In this document: one piece after another, positions 1-7,486 of the stretch | How positions within the stretch are numbered: position 1 is the stretch's first letter | Layout: each line of letters begins with the position of its first letter | Source: an uncultured Granulosicoccus sp. | GTDB taxonomy: Bacteria > Pseudomonadota > Gammaproteobacteria > Granulosicoccales > Granulosicoccaceae | Direction of reading: 5' to 3' | Assembly: GCA_947495035.1 (NCBI GenBank) | Contig: CANLXI010000015.1 | Coordinates: 62,001-126,000, forward strand | Length of the DNA: 64,000 bases | Notes under the pieces: model-generated | What the model was told of the DNA's origin: nothing | Seen by the model: only the letters and a program-made list of their open reading frames with translations | The model's database searches: none | Program-made: the position numbers and the translations under genes

Positions 1-576
1 CGCTTCGATCAGGTCATCATCGATCGCCTGAATCGATATATAACAGGTAAGTATCATGTAGGGCAGGTAGGAGTGCACCAGGCCGATCAATACGGCAGGG
101 TAGGTAAACATCAGGTTCAGGGAGCCCGCGTCAGGCAGGAACACGTTGACCAGACGTTCCAGGACGCCATTGCCGCGAAGCACCATGGTCCAGGAAAAGA
201 TGCGAACCAGCGCATTGCTCCAGAAAGGCAGGATGACCAGCAGGAACAGCGCTTCGCGCCAGCGTCCCTTGATCAGCTTGGCCAGTACATAGGCGCAAGG
301 AAAACCGAGGAGAAAACACAACAGCGTGACTTCGGCGCCAAGCTGAAACGAGCGCCACATCAGAGTCCGATAAAACGCCTTGTCGAAAAACTCGGCGTAG
401 TTGGACAGGCTCCAGAGCGCTTCTCGCCCACCGATGGGGGCTTCACTCAGAAAGCTGAAATACACCATGGCCGACAGCGGCAGGAATACCGTGACCGCCA
501 GCCACAGATAGGCGGGGCCCAGCAGAAATGGTAGCGCACGGTTGGCAGGACGTCGAACACCGTCGGTCCCGCTCAT
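1..576 (-). CDS. Polyamine-type ABC transporter permease (PotB/PotH family), 3' end outside window
   Basis: The reverse strand reads without a stop from an ATG at 576 to the window edge, giving 192 residues that begin MSGTDGVRRPANRALPFLLG. The protein has a hydrophobic first segment (PAYLWLAVTVFLPLSAMVYF) and further membrane segments, as in inner-membrane permeases that import spermidine or putrescine. It lies 42 bp after the polyamine-type binding protein on the same strand, so the two form one operon; a second permease and an ATPase would be expected beyond the edge. The true substrate could be another polyamine, an amino acid or an opine. The truncation is only the window boundary. Confidence 0.8.
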   Translation of the reverse strand, partial: MSGTDGVRRPANRALPFLLGPAYLWLAVTVFLPLSAMVYFSFLSEAPIGGREALWSLSNYAEFFDKAFYRTLMWRSFQLGAEVTLLCFLLGFPCAYVLAKLIKGRWREALFLLVILPFWSNALVRIFSWTMVLRGNGVLERLVNVFLPDAGSLNLMFTYPAVLIGLVHSYLPYMILTCYISIQAIDDDLIEA

Positions 577-618
577 CAATACAACTCCGTTGACGTCAAG
601 TGCAAACGAGAGGGCAGA

Positions 619-1701
619 TTATTCCTGGAGGAAAGTCTTGGTCTCCTGCCACAGCGCAAGAAAAGCCTCCCGCTGTGCATCTTCCATCGCCCCCATGAAC
701 TGCACGTTGGCAATCTTCTCTGCATCTCCCAGGATCTGGCGGTTGAAAGCCGACTCATCCAGCTGCGCCAGTGCCTTCGCATTGGCCGATGCCGGCGCAC
801 CAACCTCGGTGTCCCACTGCACATAGAATGCCGGATCGATCATCCAGTCGATGAATTGATAAGCGGCGGACTCATGAGGTGCGTCGGTGGCAATCGACAG
901 CCCATCCAGCCAGCCAATGGCCCCTTCAGTCGGAATGACGAACTCCACCGGCAACTTGAACTGGCTTCTGGAACGCGATGCAGAACCACTCCAATAGGTG
1001 GCGAGATCGAACTCGTTGGACGACATGAACTGATTCCATTCGTTTTCCGACGACCAGAAGGTGCGTATCTGAGGCTTCAAGGCACGCAATTTCTCACGGA
1101 TGGCATCCAGATCATCCGGATGGTTGATGTCCTGACCCGTGGCGATGGCCGCAAGCATCACGGATTCTACCGCGTCATCTCGCCAGCCGACTCTGCCTGC
1201 ATGCGCCTCATCCCACAAGGCATTGATGCTGTCGGGGACAGGCTCGATATCAGTCGTATCCACCGCGAATGAGGTCAGCCCCCAGACCCAGGCAGCACCG
1301 AATGTCTTGCCATCGCGGTTCAGGCCAGCACTGTCTCGCATCTCCGGTGACAGATCCGCTGCGTTGTCGAGCCTGGACAGATCCATTTCCTGAATCAGGC
1401 CTTCATCGGCGGCGACGGATGTAAAAGCACTGTTGATCAATACCACATCGTAGACGCCAGGATTGGTCCGCAGTTTGGTCAGCATCTCCTGCTCGGAGTT
1501 GAAGTAGTCATGCACGACCGATATACCGGTCTGTTCCTCGAATGCTTCCAGCGCCCAGGCTTCATCGGTGCCGTACCCTTGCCAGTTCAGTACACGTATT
1601 TCCTCGGCAGCCAGCAGCACACCGGGAAATGCGACCAGTGCTGCAACGGCGATGGCTGATCGCTGCAATCGTTTTAGTAGAGTGCCTGCGTTGACAGTCA
1701 T
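619..1701 (-). CDS. Periplasmic polyamine-type binding protein (PotD/PotF family)
   Basis: A 360-residue extracytoplasmic solute receptor for a PotABCD-type ABC importer. I place the start at the ATG at 1701, not the upstream in-frame ATG at 1755, because GGGAG lies 8 bases ahead and the protein then opens with a signal peptide (LKRLQRSAIAVAALVAFPGVLLA, cut after the second Ala). The mature part starts with the family-typical EEIRVLNWQGYGTDEAW and continues AFEEQTGISVVHDYFNSEQEM. Late aromatic and acidic residues (for example WLDGLSIATDAPHE) match the ligand-closing half of PotD/PotF. It sits 163 bp after the PrpF gene of the neighbouring operon and is probably transcribed separately with the permease that follows. 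Confidence 0.85.
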   Translation of the reverse strand: MTVNAGTLLKRLQRSAIAVAALVAFPGVLLAAEEIRVLNWQGYGTDEAWALEAFEEQTGISVVHDYFNSEQEMLTKLRTNPGVYDVVLINSAFTSVAADEGLIQEMDLSRLDNAADLSPEMRDSAGLNRDGKTFGAAWVWGLTSFAVDTTDIEPVPDSINALWDEAHAGRVGWRDDAVESVMLAAIATGQDINHPDDLDAIREKLRALKPQIRTFWSSENEWNQFMSSNEFDLATYWSGSASRSRSQFKLPVEFVIPTEGAIGWLDGLSIATDAPHESAAYQFIDWMIDPAFYVQWDTEVGAPASANAKALAQLDESAFNRQILGDAEKIANVQFMGAMEDAQREAFLALWQETKTFLQE

Positions 1702-1864
1702 TGACTGAAACTCCCTGAATGAAGAAGGGTTCATTGTTCTGGACCGGGAAATCACACTATCGGGTAGGCAAGCATATCACGACATTTTGAGGGAGATATC
1801 GCATCACTCCCGATCGACTGTCGTGCTGTTTCCAGCCTGATGAGTTCCGCCATTCTTCAGACCG

Positions 1865-2983
1865 TCATGACGGCAGGCATGCGTTTGCAAGACTTGACGG
1901 CTGATAGTCAACCTGGACATGCACTGTTCCAATGAACAATGGCCTCGCTGTACGCACCAGTCCAGCCATCGAAAAGGAAGGGTTTTCCGCCGTTGAATGT
2001 CTTGCCGGACTCATGCGAATGTCAAGGGCACCGGCCGGGTGCTCGATACGATTCAGGTTCGGGTCGTTCCTGCGGTGCTGCGCGTACTGCGCAGGGACTG
2101 TTCCAGCGATGCTGGATGCGGCCGCAAGACACAAGGCTCCCGTCACGGCAAATGCCGAGTGGCATGTCCACGGTGTGAAATACCGGGCGGCAATGGTGCC
2201 ATCACCGGCCGCTGCTCCTACCAAAGCGACCTTGGGCAACACCGATTCACTCACATCGCCGAGGCCTGCGCGTTTGCCGATCTCGATACGTATCTCTTCG
2301 ATTCCGGCTTTCAGTGCCTTGTCAGCATCCAGCTCCTGTCTGGATTCGTGAGCAGTAAGACCAAAGGACTCCGCAGCGATGAACACCAGTGGCGAGGCGA
2401 AATCGACACAGCTCACACTGATGCCGTTCACCACTTCCATACGCTCTCCGGTGGGAAAAAGCTTACCTGTTCTGGCTCCGGCAGCATCGAGGAAATTGAG
2501 TACGATCGGAGCCCCCGTGCCGGGCACACCATCGATGCCGACGCTGCCTTGATAGGTCACTCTTCCGCCCGGGGTCTGAATGCTTGCCTCAACTATCTTG
2601 CCGGTATTGCGGTTGAGAATACGCAAGGTGGTAACGGGATCCTGAGCCTGGACCAGTCCACTCTCGATGGAATAGGGGCCTACCCCGGCCAGCATATTGC
2701 CGCAATTGGGCATGGTATCCACACGCATCTGATCAACCGACACTTGTGCGAACAGATATTCGATGTCGATATCGTCGCGTGTCGATGGACTGACAATGAC
2801 CACCTTGCTCGTGAGAGTGTCTCCTGCGCCTATACCATCAACCTGACGAATGTGGGGCGAACCCATCGCCGCCAGTAGAACGCGATCGCGTTCTGCCGGA
2901 TCGGAAGGAAGATCGTGTGCCTGGAAGTACGGTCCCTTGGAGGTGCCGCCGCGCATCAGGGTGCAGGGAATGTCGAGGAACAT
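1865..2983 (-). CDS. PrpF-family isomerase, copy 1 (aconitate/4-oxalomesaconate isomerase-like)
   Basis: A 372-residue cytoplasmic protein of the PrpF/GalD family, whose members move the double bond of, or interconvert cis/trans forms of, aconitate-like tricarboxylates. The family N-terminus is clear (IPCTLMRGGTSKGPYF, then LLAAMGSPHIRQVDGIGAGDTLTSKV), as is the central PNCGNMLAGVGPYSIE block of the diaminopimelate-epimerase-like fold. It is the last gene of the operon, 89 bp after the aspartase/fumarase-superfamily lyase, and has a paralogue at the other end (10752-11870). PrpF of the 2-methylcitrate cycle and GalD of gallate breakdown are alternative roles, but no partner genes for either pathway are present. 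In context an aconitate isomerase comparable to fungal Adi1 is my preferred inference. Confidence 0.85.
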   Translation of the reverse strand: MFLDIPCTLMRGGTSKGPYFQAHDLPSDPAERDRVLLAAMGSPHIRQVDGIGAGDTLTSKVVIVSPSTRDDIDIEYLFAQVSVDQMRVDTMPNCGNMLAGVGPYSIESGLVQAQDPVTTLRILNRNTGKIVEASIQTPGGRVTYQGSVGIDGVPGTGAPIVLNFLDAAGARTGKLFPTGERMEVVNGISVSCVDFASPLVFIAAESFGLTAHESRQELDADKALKAGIEEIRIEIGKRAGLGDVSESVLPKVALVGAAAGDGTIAARYFTPWTCHSAFAVTGALCLAAASSIAGTVPAQYAQHRRNDPNLNRIEHPAGALDIRMSPARHSTAENPSFSMAGLVRTARPLFIGTVHVQVDYQPSSLANACLPS

Positions 2984-3072
2984 GCGTGTTTCACCATATC
3001 AGCAAGTTGAAGGTACGTGGCTCAAGCTGCCTCGGACAGACGCCACGAGGCAGATTCACAACAGGACTCGAC

Positions 3073-4431
3073 CTATGCAGCGTGTTTCGCGGCGCGGCTG
3101 AGCACCTTGTCAACCATCACGCCGGCCTGGCCCAGATAGTTGGCCGGATCACACAAATGCGCCAGTGCAGGACGGTCCAGATGGGCACTGATTTCCGGGT
3201 GGTCGACCAGCAAGTCAAGCAGTGGTCGCTTGCTCTGTATCGCCTCGCGGCACAGGTCATACACCAGATCGTGAGCGTACTCCCGCCCAATGTAAGGTCC
3301 CAGTCCCATCATCACCGCCTCGGACATTACCAGTCCATTGGTGAGATCGATATTGGTTCGCATGTTCGCTTCATCGACTTCCAGGCCTTCCAGTACAAAA
3401 CGGGTTTGCCTGAGAGCGCCGGCGAGCAGACAGAAGGCTTCTGGCAAAGCTATCCATTCGATCTCCCACGGGCCGGTGGAACGCTCATGGTCGGCAACCA
3501 TGGCGTCCATGAGAGAGGCGGAATGCTGGCGCACCACGGAGATGGCAGCATGGATGTAACAACTGGATATGGGGTTGCGCTTCTGCGGCATGGTACTGCT
3601 CGATCCTCGTCCGGGCGCGAAGGGCTCATAGACTTCGGCCACTTCGTGCTGCATCATCAGCTTGACGTCCATCGCGATCTTGCCCAGAGAGCCACCCACC
3701 AAACCCAGAAAAGCGCCAACTTCGGCGATGGTATCGCGTACGGTGTGCCAGGCGATGTCCGGTTGTGCCAGCCCCAGTTCTTCCATCAGACCGGCTTGCG
3801 TTTCCATGGCGCCTTTCTCGATCGATGCCAGGGTGCCACAGGCACCGCCGAACTCTCCCATCAGTACGCGAGGACGTAGCTGTGCAAGACGTTCCCGGTG
3901 TCGTTCGATACCAGCGAGGATCGCTGCCGTCTTGAACCCGAATGTGACGGGTATGGCCTGTTGCAGATTGCTGCGGCCGATGACCGGCGTGTCTCGGTAG
4001 CGCGTGGAGAGCGACACCAGAGCCTCGGAGATGGCTTTCAGATCTTCATCGATGATCTCCAGGGCTTCACGAATCTGCATCACTGTCGCTGTGTCAGTGA
4101 TGTCCTGCGTCGTGGCCCCCCAATGGACGAACTCGCCCAGTTTGTCACGACACAGTCCGTTGATCTGTGTGACGACACCCAGCACCGGATAACCGATACG
4201 CTCGGTCTGTTCACGCAACTGTTCCATGTCGATCTTGTCGATATGGCAATTGCTGACGATTTCGTCGGCAGCCTCCTGCGGGATGATGCCCAGTCTTCCC
4301 TGGACGACAGCCAATGCCCGTTCGAACTCGACGTAATGCCGCGTTCGATTGCGATCGGACCAGACGTCACGCATGGCGTCTGTACTGAAGATGTTTCCGA
4401 AGATTTGCGAGTCTATGATGCCAGCGGCCAT
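3073..4431 (-). CDS. Aspartase/fumarase-superfamily lyase; candidate trans-aconitate decarboxylase-like enzyme
   Basis: A 452-residue homotetrameric-type lyase. The start at 4431 is chosen because AGGAG lies 8 bases upstream and the longer in-frame version would overlap the preceding gene. The superfamily blocks are present in order: VHWGATTQDITDTA, GRSNLQQAIPVTFGFK, and the mobile-loop signature GRGSSSTMPQKRNP around residues 270-285. It resembles adenylosuccinate lyase and 3-carboxy-cis,cis-muconate cycloisomerase (PcaB). No purine or protocatechuate genes surround it. It lies between PrpF and the itaconyl-CoA-type genes. The fungal trans-aconitate decarboxylase Tad1 belongs to this superfamily and is PcaB-like, which makes trans-aconitate decarboxylation to itaconate a reasonable but unproven inference. 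Confidence 0.8.
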   Translation of the reverse strand: MAAGIIDSQIFGNIFSTDAMRDVWSDRNRTRHYVEFERALAVVQGRLGIIPQEAADEIVSNCHIDKIDMEQLREQTERIGYPVLGVVTQINGLCRDKLGEFVHWGATTQDITDTATVMQIREALEIIDEDLKAISEALVSLSTRYRDTPVIGRSNLQQAIPVTFGFKTAAILAGIERHRERLAQLRPRVLMGEFGGACGTLASIEKGAMETQAGLMEELGLAQPDIAWHTVRDTIAEVGAFLGLVGGSLGKIAMDVKLMMQHEVAEVYEPFAPGRGSSSTMPQKRNPISSCYIHAAISVVRQHSASLMDAMVADHERSTGPWEIEWIALPEAFCLLAGALRQTRFVLEGLEVDEANMRTNIDLTNGLVMSEAVMMGLGPYIGREYAHDLVYDLCREAIQSKRPLLDLLVDHPEISAHLDRPALAHLCDPANYLGQAGVMVDKVLSRAAKHAA

Positions 4432-4480
4432 GATGTCAGCTCCTTGTATTATCGGGATGTTGGTTGTTGATGAGAGAGGA

Positions 4481-5305
4481 TCAACGCGCCGCAGAGACGT
4501 CACTGCGCGCGAGGATGGCCTGCGCCTTTAGCACGACGGGGCGATCGATCATCTTGCCGTCAAGCTGAACGGCGCCATCGGATGATCGCGCGGCCTGCAT
4601 GACACGTTGCGCCCATGCCTGATCAGCTGCCGTTGGCAGACAGGCGGCATGTACGATGTCGATCTGTGCAGGGTGAATGCACAGCTTGGCAGCAAATCCG
4701 TAGTTGCGAGCAAAGGCAAAATCGCTCTTGATGCGCTCGATATCCTTGATAGAGGGGGTGACCCCTGCAACCGGGGAGGGCAGCTCAGCACAACGCGAAG
4801 CGATGGCGATTCGTGCCGAGGCGTAAGCAAGACCGCTGTTCTCGCCGGTAAGATCCAGATCTACGGCATAGTCCAGAGTGCCAAAGACCAGCCGCTGAAC
4901 GCCTTCGGTTTCGGCAATTTCATCCACATTGCGTATGCCACGGGCAGTTTCGACAAGCGCCAGGACACGGACTCCGTCAGGACCATTGCCGATAACGGTC
5001 TCTATCTGCTGGCGATTTTCCGATTTCGGCAACATCACCAGAGGTATGCCGATACTGCGTAGCCATGCAAGATCGCCTGGGAACCATTCGGATTCGCTGT
5101 CATTGATGCGAACGGCAATGCGACCCGAAACTTCTGGATGATTACGAAAGCAACGAGCAATATGGTCGCGAGCGACAGCCTTGTCGGCTGGAATCACCGC
5201 GTCTTCAAGATCCAGAATGACAACGCCGGCGCTGGTCGAAAACGCTTTGTCAAAGCGATCAGGACGATTGCCGGGAACAAAGAGATAGGTAATGGGGAAA
5301 CTCAT
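4481..5305 (-). CDS. HpcH/HpaI-CitE family CoA-ester lyase, candidate citramalyl-CoA lyase
   Basis: A 274-residue TIM-barrel lyase that cleaves 3-hydroxyacyl-CoA thioesters with Mg2+. The opening YLFVPGNRPDRFDKAFS and the metal/CoA block VVILDLEDAVIPADK are standard for CitE-like proteins; the conserved Arg lies in GRIAVRIND and the later acidic ligand in RLVFGTLDYAVDLDL. The gene follows the CoA-transferase by 20 bp and the hydratase before that. This order matches the known CoA-transferase/hydratase/lyase trio of itaconate degradation (Ict-Ich-Ccl), where the lyase splits citramalyl-CoA to pyruvate and acetyl-CoA. Malyl-CoA or beta-methylmalyl-CoA cleavage is the main alternative. Confidence 0.85.
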   Translation of the reverse strand: MSFPITYLFVPGNRPDRFDKAFSTSAGVVILDLEDAVIPADKAVARDHIARCFRNHPEVSGRIAVRINDSESEWFPGDLAWLRSIGIPLVMLPKSENRQQIETVIGNGPDGVRVLALVETARGIRNVDEIAETEGVQRLVFGTLDYAVDLDLTGENSGLAYASARIAIASRCAELPSPVAGVTPSIKDIERIKSDFAFARNYGFAAKLCIHPAQIDIVHAACLPTAADQAWAQRVMQAARSSDGAVQLDGKMIDRPVVLKAQAILARSDVSAAR

Positions 5306-5325
5306 GATGGCTTGCTCCTGGATAC

Positions 5326-6507
5326 TCAGATCACACCCGTGCTCTTGAACTCAGCCACCTGTTCAGCGGTATATCCCAGTTGTGCCAGAATTGCTGCCGA
5401 ATGTTGACCAAGAGCAGGGACAGGGTCCATGCGCGGCTCTCCTGTTTTCCAGGAACCAGGTGGCAGCAGTGCAGGGACCACACCTGCCGACGTTTCCACC
5501 TGACGCCAGCGCTTGCGGGCCTCGAGCTGCGGGTGATCCCATACAGCCTGCATGTCGTTGACTTGCGCGTTGGCGATATTGGCGGCGTCGAGTCGCTCGA
5601 CAACCTGTTCCGCCGAAAGATCGGAGAAAGCATCCACGATGATCCGGCGCAGTTCCACACGCCCGGCACTGCGTCTGGAATTACCGGCAAAGCGCTCCTC
5701 CTCAGCCAACGCTGGTTGCAGCAGCACCGTGTTGCAGAAGGCAGACCATTCGCGCTCGTTCTGCAGACCGAACATCACCGTCTTGCCATCACCCGCTGGA
5801 AACGGCCCGTAGGGATAGATGGTGGCGTGACTGGCACCTGTACGTGGTGGAGGTGTAGCACCGTCAAAGGCGTAGTACAACGGGTAGGAGGTCCACTCCG
5901 CCAGACTCTCCAGCATCGAGATATCGAGATGCTGTCCGCGGCCGGTCTTCTGGCGTTCCATCAATGCTGCCAGAATATTGGTATAGGCGTACATCCCCGC
6001 AGCGATATCGGCGATCGACGGACCTGCCTTGCACGGTTCTTCTTCCGTACCTGTCACCGACAGAAATCCCGATTCGCTCTGAATCAACAGATCGTAGGCC
6101 TTCTTGTCGCGGTAGGGTCCGTTGTCTCCATAACCGGAAATATCACAGACAATGATTTCCGGCTTGCTTGCAGAGAGAACCTCATGGGACAGCCCCAGCC
6201 TCGCTGCAGCACCTGGCGCCAGGTTCTGAACGAGCACATCAGCCTCATCGACTATCAATCGCTTGAGCGCAGCCAACGCGTCAGGGTGCTTGATATCCAG
6301 GGTCAGACTCTCCTTGGAACGGTTGATCCACACGAAATGCGAGGCGAGACCCCGTACCCGTTCGTCGTAACCCCGGGCAAAATCACCCACACCTGGTCGC
6401 TCGACCTTGATGACTCGGGCGCCCAGATCGGCGAGTTGCCGAGTGGCGAAGGGTGCAGCAATGGCATGCTCGAGGGTAACTACGGTTATACCGTCAAGAG
6501 GTCTCAT
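5326..6507 (-). CDS. Class III CoA-transferase (CaiB/BaiF), candidate itaconate or mesaconate CoA-transferase
   Basis: A 393-residue cytoplasmic enzyme that moves CoA between carboxylic acids, probably from succinyl-CoA to a C5 dicarboxylate. Hallmarks: [32 protein letters not shown] at the N-terminus, the CoA-site INRSKESLTLDI block, and Asp139 in KKAYDLLIQSESG at the place of the nucleophilic aspartate of the family. It begins one base after the stop of the hydratase and precedes the CitE-like lyase by 20 bp, so the three are translationally linked. The trio matches the Pseudomonas-type itaconate genes; mesaconate transfer, as in the 3-hydroxypropionate bicycle, would use very similar enzymes. 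Confidence 0.88.
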   Translation of the reverse strand: MRPLDGITVVTLEHAIAAPFATRQLADLGARVIKVERPGVGDFARGYDERVRGLASHFVWINRSKESLTLDIKHPDALAALKRLIVDEADVLVQNLAPGAAARLGLSHEVLSASKPEIIVCDISGYGDNGPYRDKKAYDLLIQSESGFLSVTGTEEEPCKAGPSIADIAAGMYAYTNILAALMERQKTGRGQHLDISMLESLAEWTSYPLYYAFDGATPPPRTGASHATIYPYGPFPAGDGKTVMFGLQNEREWSAFCNTVLLQPALAEEERFAGNSRRSAGRVELRRIIVDAFSDLSAEQVVERLDAANIANAQVNDMQAVWDHPQLEARKRWRQVETSAGVVPALLPPGSWKTGEPRMDPVPALGQHSAAILAQLGYTAEQVAEFKSTGVI

Positions 6508-6508
6508 C

Positions 6509-7363
6509 TCATTCCCCCTGTCTGATGACCGCGGTTGCCTGCATGGTCAGCCAGCCTTCGTGGTCCTTTGCCCACAGCCGAAACGTCTTGCCATCGGGCT
6601 CGGGTTCTCCGCAGACATGGAAGTGATTGATATCGAATACGGGCCGTACTGCTCGGAATTCGAAACTGGCAAGCTCCGCGTCAGGTAACTCGTGGCGCAG
6701 CAGATCGAGCAGCAGGGTGGCGATCATCGGCCCATGTACAATCAATCCGGGATAGCCTTCGGTTTCCGTCACGTACTTGCGGTCGTAATGAATGCGATGA
6801 CCGTTGAATGTCAATGCGGAGTAGCGAAACAGCAATACATCATCTGGCACCCATCTTCTTTCCCAGGTAGAGCTTGCCGGCGCGGCCACGGGCGAAGGCG
6901 GAACATCATCAGGCTTTGCTGCCTGCCGGTAGACGATATCGTGATACTCGGTCAAGGCTGTTTCCGTCTCTCCCTCACGACGTATCTCGTGGCGCACCTT
7001 GACGAACACCAGCGGCCCGGTTCGGCCGTTCTTTTCAGTGACATCATGAATTGTCGAGGTACGAGTCAACGCATCTCCGACACGCAATGGCTTGTGAAAG
7101 GTGAACTGGCTTCCTGCCCACATGCGTCGTGGCAACGGTACCGGAGGCAGAAAGCCACCGAGCCTTGCGTGACCGTCATGACCTATTTCGGACTGACGAT
7201 GCAAGGGCAGAAAGTAGAGCCAATGCCACAAGCCAGGTAGTGGGGTACCCGCTTCCGGTCGTTCCGCAGGACGATCGAAGGTGGCAGACAAGGCCGCATA
7301 GGGCGTGGCCGTAACACTGTCAGAGACTTCTTCCGAACGACCGATCCATTCTTCAAGCTTCAT
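6509..7363 (-). CDS. Hotdog-fold acyl-CoA hydratase (FAS1-like/MaoC-like), candidate itaconyl- or mesaconyl-CoA hydratase
   Basis: 284 residues with the start at 7363, preceded by GGAG at 8 bases; an upstream in-frame ATG at 7477 lacks this. The sequence (LPGLWHWLYFLPLHRQSEIGHDGHARLGGFLPP, then MWAGSQFTFHKPLRVGDALTR, and a C-terminal FNGHRIHYDRKYVTE followed by GLIVHGPMIATLLLDLL) is the two-hotdog arrangement of mesaconyl-C4-CoA hydratase and bacterial itaconyl-CoA hydratase. The HRIHYD motif holds the catalytic Asp/His region of R-specific hydratases. Its place directly ahead of a CaiB transferase and a CitE lyase supports hydration of an unsaturated C5-CoA ester to citramalyl-CoA or methylmalyl-CoA. 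Confidence 0.83.
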   Translation of the reverse strand: MKLEEWIGRSEEVSDSVTATPYAALSATFDRPAERPEAGTPLPGLWHWLYFLPLHRQSEIGHDGHARLGGFLPPVPLPRRMWAGSQFTFHKPLRVGDALTRTSTIHDVTEKNGRTGPLVFVKVRHEIRREGETETALTEYHDIVYRQAAKPDDVPPSPVAAPASSTWERRWVPDDVLLFRYSALTFNGHRIHYDRKYVTETEGYPGLIVHGPMIATLLLDLLRHELPDAELASFEFRAVRPVFDINHFHVCGEPEPDGKTFRLWAKDHEGWLTMQATAVIRQGE

Positions 7364-7486
7364 TTCAAATACTCCTTCACGCAATGCGGCGCCACTGTCT
7401 GCTACCAGCCCTCTGCAAGAGGGCTGGCGACGAGCTGACTCCAGCGATGATTCAGTGGAAAACAGGATGTTTTTCAAAGGCCCGAT

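Noticed and set aside
590..599. TTGACGTCAA palindrome between the PotD- and PotB-like genes
   Set aside because: Ten bases in an intercistronic spacer of one operon; too short and wrongly placed for an operator.
1997..2878. Long plus-strand open frame opposite the PrpF gene
   Set aside because: Its translation shows no family pattern and it mirrors the codon structure of the real minus-strand gene. Several similar long antisense frames (for example 5380-6525, 41285-42265, 48014-48958) were rejected for the same reason.
3073..4431. Adenylosuccinate lyase or PcaB as a firm name
   Set aside because: Superfamily blocks fit, but no purine or protocatechuate genes are nearby, so a specific name would be unsupported.
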